The position numbers and the translations under genes are program-made. The notes under the pieces are model-generated. The model saw only the letters and a list, made by a program, of their open reading frames with translations, made no database searches and was not told the DNA's origin. A stretch of DNA of 64,000 bases from Actinomadura_C alba. Lineage in GTDB: Bacteria; Actinomycetota; Actinomycetes; Streptosporangiales; Streptosporangiaceae. Positions 52,057 to 59,897 of this stretch are shown here, piece by piece. The stretch covers positions 310,001 through 374,000 of the forward strand of contig NZ_BAAAOK010000017.1 in the NCBI RefSeq assembly GCF_039530285.1, given 5' to 3'. How positions within the stretch are numbered: the stretch's first letter is position 1; each line of letters opens with the position of its first letter.

Positions 52057-52143
52057 GCCGCCATACTGCCGGTAGCACGCCGGTCCCCGGATTCGCCCCA
52101 CCGGATTCGGTCTGATCGTCGGTACCGGCGTCCATCGTCGCAC

Positions 52144-52215
52144 GTGAACCGCGCCGACCGTCTCTACGCCGTCGTCGAGGAGCTCCGGGCGAGCGCGCCG
52201 CCGGTGTTCCGGGAC
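52144..52215 (+). pseudogene. N-terminal relic of a WYL/YafY-type regulator
   Basis: GTG 52144 opens MNRADRLYAVVEELRASAPP, the very characteristic start of actinobacterial WYL-domain regulators. The match then stops and the frame runs into the 3' end of the PHP gene. Only about 24 codons survive. It is far too short to fold. Confidence 0.5.
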
Positions 52216-52219
52216 GGCG

Positions 52220-53242
52220 TCAGGAACGTGTCCAGGCGAGCAGGTCGTCGGCGGTCATCGCGTTGACCACCCGGTCGGCCGGCACGCCGCATCGGGCCGC
52301 GCGTTCACATCCGTACGGCTGCCAGTCCAGCTGACCCGGCGCGTGCGCGTCGGAGTCGATGGACACCCGGCAGCCCGCCTCGACCGCCAGCCGCAGCAGC
52401 CGCTTGGGCGGGTCGAGCCGCTCGGGCCGGGAGTTGACCTCGACCGCGACGTCGCCGGCCTCGCACGCCGCGAACACCAGGTCGGCGTCGAACTCCGACT
52501 CGGGCCGCAGCCCGCCCCGGCGGCCGCCGGCCCGCACGATCCGTCCGGTGCAGTGCCCGAGCACGTCGACCAACGGGTTCATCACCGCGGTCACCATCCG
52601 GCGGGTCATCTCGGCCCGCGGCATCCGCAGCTTGGAGTGCACGCTCGCCACCACCACGTCGAGCCGGTCGAGCAGCTCGGGCTCCTGGTCGAGCGTGCCG
52701 TCCTCGAGGATGTCCACCTCGATGCCGGTGAGAATGCGGAACGGCGCCAGTTCGGCGTTCAGCCGGTCGACGACCTCGAGCTGCTCGCGCAGCCGCTGCG
52801 CCGACAGCCCGTTCGCCACGGTCAGCCGGGGCGAGTGGTCGGTGAGCGCGATGTACTCGTGCCCGATCTCGCGGGCCGCCTCGGCCATCTCCCTGATGGG
52901 GCTGCCGCCGTCGCTCCAGTCGGAGTGGGTGTGCAGATCGCCGCGGAGCGCGGACCGCAGTGCCGCCGCGGCCTCCTCCAGGGGCGTGTCCTCGGTCGCC
53001 TCGAGCCGGCGCAGGTAGACCGGCACCTCGCCGCGAAGCGCCTCCTCGATGACCGTGGCGGTCACCTTGCCTATCCCCGGCAGGTCGGTCAGCGTGCCCT
53101 GCCGCGCCCGCCGGGCGAGCTCGCCGGGCGGCAGCCGTTCGACCAGTTCGGCGGCCGACCGGAACGTTCGCACGCGGTACGTCGCCTCGAGCGCGCGCTC
53201 GAGCAGGAACGCGATGCGGCGCAGCGCCTCGACCGGATCCAC
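52220..53242 (-). CDS. PHP-domain phosphoesterase with helix-hairpin-helix N-terminus (PolX-like)
   Basis: The 340-residue protein has an N-terminal helix-hairpin-helix region (GTLTDLPGIGKVTATVIEEA) and a PHP domain: GDLHTHSDWSDGG, EYIALTDHS, GIEVDILEDG, VVVASVHSKL, AVEVNSRPERLDPP and SIDSDAHAPGQL. All metal-binding His/Asp/Glu motifs are present. It resembles the C-terminal half of bacterial PolX without the polymerase domain, so a nuclease or phosphatase role in repair is plausible. Start GTG 53242. Confidence 0.88.
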   Translation of the reverse strand: MDPVEALRRIAFLLERALEATYRVRTFRSAAELVERLPPGELARRARQGTLTDLPGIGKVTATVIEEALRGEVPVYLRRLEATEDTPLEEAAAALRSALRGDLHTHSDWSDGGSPIREMAEAAREIGHEYIALTDHSPRLTVANGLSAQRLREQLEVVDRLNAELAPFRILTGIEVDILEDGTLDQEPELLDRLDVVVASVHSKLRMPRAEMTRRMVTAVMNPLVDVLGHCTGRIVRAGGRRGGLRPESEFDADLVFAACEAGDVAVEVNSRPERLDPPKRLLRLAVEAGCRVSIDSDAHAPGQLDWQPYGCERAARCGVPADRVVNAMTADDLLAWTRS

Positions 53243-53345
53243 ACCTAGACCGTACGCCCTACCGCCGACCGTACGCCCGCCGCACGCGAAATGCCCCACC
53301 GCTCCGATCTTGACGTAAACCACAGGCCTGCCACGTCGGGGAAGC

Positions 53346-54572
53346 ATGGAGCATCACCTCCGAGATGGCACTCTTGAGTACGTGGACAGCACCAGCGACG
53401 CGGCGATCCGGGAGCAGACGACCAAACATCTCGAGGAGGCGATGAGCAGCTTCGGCACTGCCGCCCTCGCCCGGATGGAGGAACAACTCCCCTGGTTCCG
53501 CCGGATGCCCGCCGAGCACCGGTCCTGGATCGGGCTGGTCGCGCAGGCCGGCATCGCCGCGTTCGTCGAGTGGTTCAAGAACGCCGAGAAGACCCGCCCC
53601 GCCATCGCCGGCGAGGTGTTCGGCACCGCTCCGCGCGAGCTGATGCGGGCCGTACGGCTGCAGCACACGGTCGAGATGGTGCGCGTCATCATCGACACGG
53701 TCGAGAGCCGGCTGGACGAGCTCGCCGCGCCCGGCGGTGAGACGCAGCTGCGCGAGGCCATCCTGCGCTACACCCGCGAGGTGGCCTTCGGCGCCGCGGC
53801 GGTCTACGCGCGGGCCGCCGAGACCCGCGGTGCCTGGGACGCCCGGCTCGAGGCCCTCATCGTCGACTCGCTCCTGCGCGGCGAGGTGGACAACAGCCTG
53901 CACTCGTGGGCGGCGGCGCTCGGCTGGTCGTCCAAGCCGGTCGTGGTGGTCGCCGGGCACACCCCCGAGGAGGAGTCCGAGGCCATCATCGACCAGATCC
54001 AGGTGGCCGCCCGGCGCGCCAGGGTCGACGTGCTGACGGGCGTGCAGGGGCACCGGGTCATCGCGATCGTCGGCGGCGCCGACGACCCGCTCGAGGCGGC
54101 CCGGCCGATCGCCGCGAAGTGCGGTCCCGGCCCCGTGGTCGTGGGCCAGCAGGTCCCCGACCTGTACGGCGCCACCGCGTCGGCCCGCGCGGCCCTCGCC
54201 GGGCTGCAGGCGGCGACCGCGTGGCCCGACGCACCGCGCCCGGTGCTGGCCTCGGACCTGCTGCCCGAGCGCGCCCTCGACGGCGACGACGAGGCCCGCC
54301 ACTACCTGGTGGAGCAGGTGTACGAACCGATGTGCGCGGCCGGCGCCCCGCTGCTCGACACGCTGACCACCTACCTCGAGCAGGGTTCGTCGCTGGAGGC
54401 CACCGCGCGCCTGCTGTTCGTCCACCCCAACACCGTGCGCTACCGGCTGCGCCGGGTCACCGAACTGACCGGACTCGTGCCCACCGACGGGCGCGCGGCC
54501 TTCACTCTGCGCATCGCCCTGGCTCTCGGCCGGTTCGCCGCCCGGTCGGAGACCCGGCCCGGTGGGGCATGA
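53346..54572 (+). CDS. fasR: FasR-like transcriptional activator of fatty-acid synthesis genes
   Basis: The 408-residue protein has the PucR/CdaR architecture seen in FasR: an N-terminal helical region (FGTAALARMEEQLPWFRRMP, VEWFKNAEKTRPAIAGEVFG), a GGDEF-like centre, and a C-terminal HTH, EQGSSLEATARLLFVHPNTV. It lies directly upstream of fabD-fabH-acpP-fabF, as does FasR in Streptomyces coelicolor, where it activates that operon. ATG 53346 and GTG 53382 are both possible starts. Confidence 0.88.
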   Translation: MEHHLRDGTLEYVDSTSDAAIREQTTKHLEEAMSSFGTAALARMEEQLPWFRRMPAEHRSWIGLVAQAGIAAFVEWFKNAEKTRPAIAGEVFGTAPRELMRAVRLQHTVEMVRVIIDTVESRLDELAAPGGETQLREAILRYTREVAFGAAAVYARAAETRGAWDARLEALIVDSLLRGEVDNSLHSWAAALGWSSKPVVVVAGHTPEEESEAIIDQIQVAARRARVDVLTGVQGHRVIAIVGGADDPLEAARPIAAKCGPGPVVVGQQVPDLYGATASARAALAGLQAATAWPDAPRPVLASDLLPERALDGDDEARHYLVEQVYEPMCAAGAPLLDTLTTYLEQGSSLEATARLLFVHPNTVRYRLRRVTELTGLVPTDGRAAFTLRIALALGRFAARSETRPGGA

Positions 54573-54619
54573 GGACGAGCTCTTTACCTGAACCCGACCG
54601 CCGAAATATCGCGTTCACC

Positions 54620-54645
54620 GGGCTTGTAGGTGTCGTACAAAGCCC
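54620..54645. promoter_or_regulatory. Inverted repeat in the fabD leader
   Basis: GGGCTTGTA (54620-54628) and TACAA-A-GCCC (54636-54645) pair with one bulged base around a 7-nt spacer. It sits 65-90 bases before the fabD start, where a FasR site or a transcript hairpin would be expected. Confidence 0.4.
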
Positions 54646-54709
54646 CCCCGTCAAAGTTCGTGCTGATCGGCATCTACGTGTCGAACCTCTACAGTGCAGG
54701 GTTGGACAC

Positions 54710-55669
54710 GTGCTCCTCATCGCCGCGCCCGGACAGGGTGCCCAGACGCCCGGATTTCTCCTGCCATGGCTGGAGGTGCCGGGTTTCGCCGACCGGCTCG
54801 CGTGGTGGTCGGCGGTGACCGGGCTCGATCTGGCGCGCTACGGCACCGAGGCCGACGCCGACGAGATCCGCGACACCGCCGTGGCCCAGCCGCTTCTCGT
54901 GGCGGCCGCGCTGGCCGCGGCCGAGGCGCTGGGCGTCGACCTGGGCCCCCGCAAGGAAGCGGCCGGCACGGGGCCCGACACGAGGCCCGGCGCGGTCGCC
55001 GGGCACAGCGTCGGCGAGCTGGCCGCCGCGGCGATGGCCGGGGTGCTCTCCCCGGAGGCCGCTCTCGTGCTCGTACGGGAGCGCGGCCGGGCGATGGCAG
55101 AGGCGGCGAAGCAGGCGCCCACGGGCATGACCGCCGTGCTCGGCGGTGATCCCGACGAGGTGCTCACCGCCATCGCCAAGCACGACCTGACCCCGGCCAA
55201 CATCAACGGCGCCGGCCAGGTCGTCGCCGCGGGCACGATGGAGCAGCTCGCGGCGTTCGCCGAGGAGCCGCCGGAGAAGGCACGGCTGCGGCCGCTGCAG
55301 GTGGCCGGCGCGTTCCACACCCAGCACATGGCCCCGGCGGTCGACACGCTGCGGCGGATCACACCGGGCATGCCGGTGGCCGACCCGGTCACCGGGCTGC
55401 TGTCGAACCGGGACGGCGCCGTCGTCGACGCGGGGGCCGACTACGTCGCCCGCCTCGTCGATCAGGTCAGCTCCCCGGTTCGGTGGGACGCCTGCATGCG
55501 GACCATGACCGAGCTCGGCGTGACCGCCATCATCGAGCTGCCTCCGGCGGGCACGCTCGTCGGGCTGGCCCGCCGCGAACTCAGCGGCGTCGAGGTCCTC
55601 GCCGTCAAGAAACCCGAAGACCTCGACAAGGCCCGCGCGCTGATGGCCGAGCACGGCGGCGGACATTGA
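54710..55669 (+). CDS. fabD: Malonyl-CoA:ACP transacylase
   Basis: The 319-residue enzyme begins LLIAAPGQGAQTPGFLLPWL (the oxyanion GQGAQ motif) and has the nucleophile elbow AVAGHSVGELAAAAMAGVLS. NINGAGQVVAAGT and VAGAFHTQHM (catalytic His) follow. It loads malonyl groups onto ACP. GTG 54710 with AGGG upstream gives the family start. It is the first gene of the fab operon. Confidence 0.95.
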   Translation: MLLIAAPGQGAQTPGFLLPWLEVPGFADRLAWWSAVTGLDLARYGTEADADEIRDTAVAQPLLVAAALAAAEALGVDLGPRKEAAGTGPDTRPGAVAGHSVGELAAAAMAGVLSPEAALVLVRERGRAMAEAAKQAPTGMTAVLGGDPDEVLTAIAKHDLTPANINGAGQVVAAGTMEQLAAFAEEPPEKARLRPLQVAGAFHTQHMAPAVDTLRRITPGMPVADPVTGLLSNRDGAVVDAGADYVARLVDQVSSPVRWDACMRTMTELGVTAIIELPPAGTLVGLARRELSGVEVLAVKKPEDLDKARALMAEHGGGH

Positions 55670-55700
55670 CCGGCGGACCGATGAGCCAGGGGGAGGAATC

Positions 55701-56666
55701 ATGAGCAACTTCACACTTCCGGCGGGAGTGCCGGGGGCGCGGATCCTCGCCTTCGGCGACTACCAGCCGGCCAAGGTGGTCACCAACGCCGACCTGGCCC
55801 AGATGGTCGAGACCAACGACGAGTGGATCCGCAGCCGGGTGGGCATCGCCGAGCGCCGCATCGCCGGCCCCGACGAGAGCCTGCTCGACATCGCCGTGCA
55901 CGCCGGGGGCAAGGCCCTGGCGGGCAGCGGACTGTCGGCCGAGGACATCGACCTGGTCATCGTGGCGACCTGCACCCCCGAGACCACGATCCCGAACGTC
56001 TCGGCCTCCGTGGCGCACCACCTCGGCATCCACGCTCCGGGCGCCTACGACGTCAACGCCGCCTGTGCCGGGTTCTGCTACGCCCTGGCCAGCGCGTCCG
56101 ACTCGGTCCGCGCGGGCTCCGCGCGGAACGCCCTGGTCATCGGTGCCGAGAAGCTGTCACAGTGGATCGACTGGACCGACCGCGCGACCTGCATCATCTT
56201 CGCCGACGGCGCCGGCGCGGCGGTCGTCACCGGCTCCGACGCCCCCGGCGTCGGCCCGGTGGTCTGGGGCAGCGCGGGCGAGCACTATGACAAGATCATC
56301 ATTTCCGACCGGCAGTCGTTCCTCCACCAGGAGGGCCAGGCGGTGTTCCGCTGGGCGACGACCGCCCTGCACCCGGTGGCCAAGGAGGCCTGCGACCGCG
56401 CCGGCGTCGCCCCCGAGGAACTGGCCGCGTTCGTTCCGCACCAGGCCAACCTGCGCATCGTCGAGGCGATAGCGCGCAAGCTCAAGGCGTCCAACGCCGT
56501 GATCGCCAACGACATCGTGACCGCCGGCAACACGTCGGCCGCCTCGATCCCGATGGCACTGTCCCGCATGATCGAGCGTGGGGACGTTCCGTCCGGTGCA
56601 CCTGCCCTGCTGATCGGGTTCGGTGCCGGGCTCACCTACGCTGCCCAGGTCATTCAGATCCCGTAG
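55701..56666 (+). CDS. fabH: 3-oxoacyl-ACP synthase III
   Basis: The 321-residue enzyme has the catalytic triad of KAS III: Cys in DVNAACAGFCYALA (near 120), His in AAFVPHQANLRIVEA and Asn in IVTAGNTSAASIPMAL. The N-terminal VETNDEWIRSRVGIAERRI is also diagnostic. It starts fatty acid chains by condensing an acyl-CoA with malonyl-ACP; in actinomycetes it often prefers branched starters. GGGGGAGG precedes ATG 55701. Confidence 0.96.
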   Translation: MSNFTLPAGVPGARILAFGDYQPAKVVTNADLAQMVETNDEWIRSRVGIAERRIAGPDESLLDIAVHAGGKALAGSGLSAEDIDLVIVATCTPETTIPNVSASVAHHLGIHAPGAYDVNAACAGFCYALASASDSVRAGSARNALVIGAEKLSQWIDWTDRATCIIFADGAGAAVVTGSDAPGVGPVVWGSAGEHYDKIIISDRQSFLHQEGQAVFRWATTALHPVAKEACDRAGVAPEELAAFVPHQANLRIVEAIARKLKASNAVIANDIVTAGNTSAASIPMALSRMIERGDVPSGAPALLIGFGAGLTYAAQVIQIP

Positions 56667-56720
56667 GCCCCATATCCATATCCACAGGGCCTGCGTCCAC
56701 CAGTGAGGAGAATTTCGAAC

Positions 56721-56978
56721 ATGGCAGCCACCGAACAGGAGATCTTGACCGGCCTCGGCGAGATCATCGAGGAGATCGTCGGCATTCCGGCGGCCGAGGT
56801 CACCCCGGAGAAGAACTTCATCGACGACCTCGACATCGACTCGCTGTCGATGGTCGAGATCGCGGTGGCGGCTCAGGACAAGTTCGGCGTCGAGATCCCC
56901 GACGACGAGCTCCGGAACCTCAAGACCGTCAAGGACGTCATCGGCTTCGTCCAGGGTTTCAAGGACCTCAAGTCCTGA
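56721..56978 (+). CDS. acpP: Acyl carrier protein
   Basis: The 85-residue protein has the phosphopantetheine site DLDIDSLSMVEIAV, in which Ser is modified, and the acidic helix VEIPDDELRNLKTVKDVIGF. A GAGGAG site lies 9 bases before ATG 56721; the upstream GTG at 56703 is in frame but less likely. It carries growing acyl chains between the Fab enzymes. Confidence 0.96.
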   Translation: MAATEQEILTGLGEIIEEIVGIPAAEVTPEKNFIDDLDIDSLSMVEIAVAAQDKFGVEIPDDELRNLKTVKDVIGFVQGFKDLKS

Positions 56979-57051
56979 GTGGTGTCGTGGCGCGTCGCCC
57001 AACGGCGTGCGGCGCGCCGCTCATCCCCCGCTTGATCGAGGAGACAGCATC

Positions 57052-58380
57052 ATGAGCATTGGCCAGGCCACTGCCGGGACCGGTTCCGGTCAGGGCTTTG
57101 GAAGCGGCACGGTCGTCGTCACCGGCATCGGCGCCACGACGCCGCTCGGCGGAGACGTCGCGTCGACCTGGTCTGCCCTGCTCGCCGGCAGATCCGGGGT
57201 ACGCACGCTCGACTGGGAGGGCATCGAAGAGCTGCCCACCCGGTTCGCCGCGACCATCGCGGTCGAGCCGGAAGAGGTCATGCCCAAGCACCGGCTGCGC
57301 CGACTCGACCGCAGCCAGGCGTTCGCGTTGATCGCCTCGCACGAGGCCTGGCGCGACGCCGGGTTCGCCCCCCGCGACATCGCCGGGAAGGCCGAACCGG
57401 GCGAGGGCTTCGAGCCCGACCCCGAGCGGCTCGGCGCCGTCGTGTCGAGCGGCATCGGCGGTCTCATCACCGCGCTCGACGGCTACCGCGCCTACCAGAA
57501 GACGGGCTGGAAGCGGACGTCTCCCTTCACCGTGCCGATGCTGATGCCGAACGGCCCCGTCGGGCACGTCAGCATCGAGTTCGGCGCCAAGGCCGGCGCG
57601 CACGCCCTGGTGAGCGCGTGCGCCTCCAGCGCCGAGGGCGTCGGCTACGCCATCGACATGATCCGCAGCGGCCGGGCCGACGTCGTCATCGCGGGCGGCA
57701 CCGAGGCCACCATCCACCCGTTCAACATGGCCGCGTTCTCCTCGATGCGCGCCATGTCGACCCGCAACGACGAGCCCGAGCGCGCGTCGCGCCCCTACGA
57801 CAAGAACCGCGACGGGTTCGTCATCGGCGAGGGCGCCGCGACCCTGATCCTCGAGTCCGAGGAGCACGCGCGGGCGCGCGGCGCGCGGATCTACGCCATC
57901 GTCGCCGGCGCCGGCTACTCCTCCGACGGTCACGACATCGTGCAGCCCGACCCGACCGGTGCCGGGGCGGCCGCCGCGATCCGCCGGGCCCTGGTGAACT
58001 CCGGGCTGGTACCCGAGCAGATCGCGCACGTCAACGCGCACGCCACCTCGACTCCACAGGGCGACGTGGCCGAGATCATCGCCCTCAAGGAGGCACTCGG
58101 CCCCAAGGCCGCCGCCAAGGTGCTCATCACCGGCACCAAGTCGATGACCGGGCACCTGCTCGGCGGCGCCGGCGCGCTCGAGTCGCTCATCACCGTCCTC
58201 GCACTGCACGAGGGCGTGGTGCCCGCGACCGCCAACCTCGAGAACCTCGACGACGCCGTCGACCTCGACATCGCACAGGGTGAACCGCGCCGGCTTCCGG
58301 ACGGTCCCATCGCGGCCCTGAACAACTCGTTCGGCTTCGGCGGACACAACGTCGCCGTCGCCTTCCAACGCGCCGTCTAG
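57052..58380 (+). CDS. fabF: 3-oxoacyl-ACP synthase II
   Basis: The 442-residue enzyme has the Cys-His-His triad of KAS II: Cys in ALVSACASSAEGVGYAID, first His in NAHATSTPQGD, second His in STMTGHLLGG-like SMTGHLLGGAGALESL. A Gly/Ser-rich 18-residue leader precedes the usual start VVVTGIGATTPLGG. GAGGAGA precedes ATG 57052. It extends acyl-ACP chains and controls chain length and fluidity. Confidence 0.95.
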   Translation: MSIGQATAGTGSGQGFGSGTVVVTGIGATTPLGGDVASTWSALLAGRSGVRTLDWEGIEELPTRFAATIAVEPEEVMPKHRLRRLDRSQAFALIASHEAWRDAGFAPRDIAGKAEPGEGFEPDPERLGAVVSSGIGGLITALDGYRAYQKTGWKRTSPFTVPMLMPNGPVGHVSIEFGAKAGAHALVSACASSAEGVGYAIDMIRSGRADVVIAGGTEATIHPFNMAAFSSMRAMSTRNDEPERASRPYDKNRDGFVIGEGAATLILESEEHARARGARIYAIVAGAGYSSDGHDIVQPDPTGAGAAAAIRRALVNSGLVPEQIAHVNAHATSTPQGDVAEIIALKEALGPKAAAKVLITGTKSMTGHLLGGAGALESLITVLALHEGVVPATANLENLDDAVDLDIAQGEPRRLPDGPIAALNNSFGFGGHNVAVAFQRAV

Positions 58381-58398
58381 CGTGAGGAGCCAGCTGAC

Positions 58399-59838
58399 GT
58401 GACCGTGCTCGACACCGGCGTCCGCGGCCCGGCGGCCCCGGCCGCCGAACAGGCGCCCGACCCACGGGACCCCCGGGTCCGGCTCGCGGCGCTCTTCGAC
58501 GACGGCAGCCTCCGCCCGCTCACCGACGAGGACGACAAGAGCGGTGCCCTCGCCGGGGTCGGCCGTATCGACGGCCTGCCGGTGGTGGCGTTCGCGAGCG
58601 ACCCGCGTATCCAGGGCGGGGCGATGGGCACGGCGGGCTGCGAGGCCATCGTGCACGCCTACGACCACGCGATCCGCGAGCGGCTGCCCGTCATCGGGCT
58701 GTGGCACTCGGGCGGCGCGCGGCTGGCCGAGGGCGTCGAGTCGTTGCACGCGGTCGGGCTGGTCTTCGCCGCGATGACACGGGCGTCCGGTGTGGTGCCG
58801 CAGATCTCCGTCGTGCTCGGCGCGGCGGCGGGTGGCGCCGCCTACGGCCCCGCGCTGACCGACATCGTCATCCTGTCCCAGGACGGGAAGATCTTCGTCA
58901 CCGGGCCCGACGTCGTGCGGTCGGTCACCGGTGAGGAGATCGACATGGCCTCGCTCGGCGGTCCCGAGCCGCACTCGAAGAAGTCCGGCGTCGTGCACGT
59001 CGTCGCCACGGACGACGCCGAGGCCATCGCCTCGGCCCGCCGCATCGCGCTGCTGCTCGGCCACCAGGGCCGACTCCGCCCCGAGTCGGTGACCGAGGCC
59101 GACTTCTCCGGGCTGCTGCCCGAGAACGCCCGCCGGGCCTACAACGTCAAGCCGCTGGTCAAGGGAATGGTCGACGACCCCGACGGGCTCGTGGAACTGC
59201 ACCCCAAGTGGGCGCCGAACATCGTCACCGCGCTCGGGCGGCTCGGCGGCCGTACGGTCGGCCTCATCGCCAACAACCCGCTGCGGCTCGGCGGCTGCCT
59301 CGACGCCGCCTCCGCCGAGAAGGCCGCCAGGTTCGTGCGCATGTGCGACGCGTTCGGGGTGCCTCTTGTCGTGCTGGTGGACGTCCCCGGTTATCTTCCG
59401 GGGGTCGGCCAGGAGCACGGCGGTGTCGTACGGCGTGGCGCCAAGCTCCTGCACGCCTTCGCCGAGGCCACCGTGCCCCGGGTGACGCTGGTCACCCACA
59501 AGGCCTACGGCGGCGCCTACATCGCGATGAACTCCCGTTCGCTCGGGGCCACCCGGGTCTTCGCCTGGCCGACGGCCGAGCTCGCCGTCATGGGCGCGGT
59601 CGCGGCGGTGCGCATCCTGCACCGGCGTACGCTCGCGGCGGTTCCCGAGGAGGAGCGGCCCGCGCTCGAGACCCAGCTCGCCGCCGAGCACGAGAAGATC
59701 GCGGGCGGCCTCCACCGGGCGCGCGAACTCGGCGTCGTCGACGAGGTCATCTCCCCCACCGGCACCCGTGGCGCCATCGCCCGCGCCATCGCCGAGGCCA
59801 TCCCGGCCCGGGGAGCCCACGGCAACATCCCGCTCTGA
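58399..59838 (+). CDS. Acyl-CoA carboxylase beta (carboxyltransferase) subunit
   Basis: The 479-residue protein has the crotonase-like carboxyltransferase fold. The N-terminal half has HSGGARLAEGVESLHAVGLV, PQISVVLGAAAGGAAYGPAL and EEIDMASLGGPEPHSKKSGV. The C-terminal half has LVDVPGYLPGVGQEHGGVVR, THKAYGGAYIAMNSRSLGAT and WPTAELAVMGAVAAV. These form the acyl-CoA and carboxybiotin sites. It is 18 bases after fabF, so it likely supplies malonyl-CoA for the operon together with a biotinylated alpha subunit encoded elsewhere. Confidence 0.9.
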   Translation: MTVLDTGVRGPAAPAAEQAPDPRDPRVRLAALFDDGSLRPLTDEDDKSGALAGVGRIDGLPVVAFASDPRIQGGAMGTAGCEAIVHAYDHAIRERLPVIGLWHSGGARLAEGVESLHAVGLVFAAMTRASGVVPQISVVLGAAAGGAAYGPALTDIVILSQDGKIFVTGPDVVRSVTGEEIDMASLGGPEPHSKKSGVVHVVATDDAEAIASARRIALLLGHQGRLRPESVTEADFSGLLPENARRAYNVKPLVKGMVDDPDGLVELHPKWAPNIVTALGRLGGRTVGLIANNPLRLGGCLDAASAEKAARFVRMCDAFGVPLVVLVDVPGYLPGVGQEHGGVVRRGAKLLHAFAEATVPRVTLVTHKAYGGAYIAMNSRSLGATRVFAWPTAELAVMGAVAAVRILHRRTLAAVPEEERPALETQLAAEHEKIAGGLHRARELGVVDEVISPTGTRGAIARAIAEAIPARGAHGNIPL

Positions 59839-59897
59839 CCGTACGCTGACCTGCTCCGGCCCGGCCGTCCGACCCGGGTCGTGCCCATGCGCGCGGG

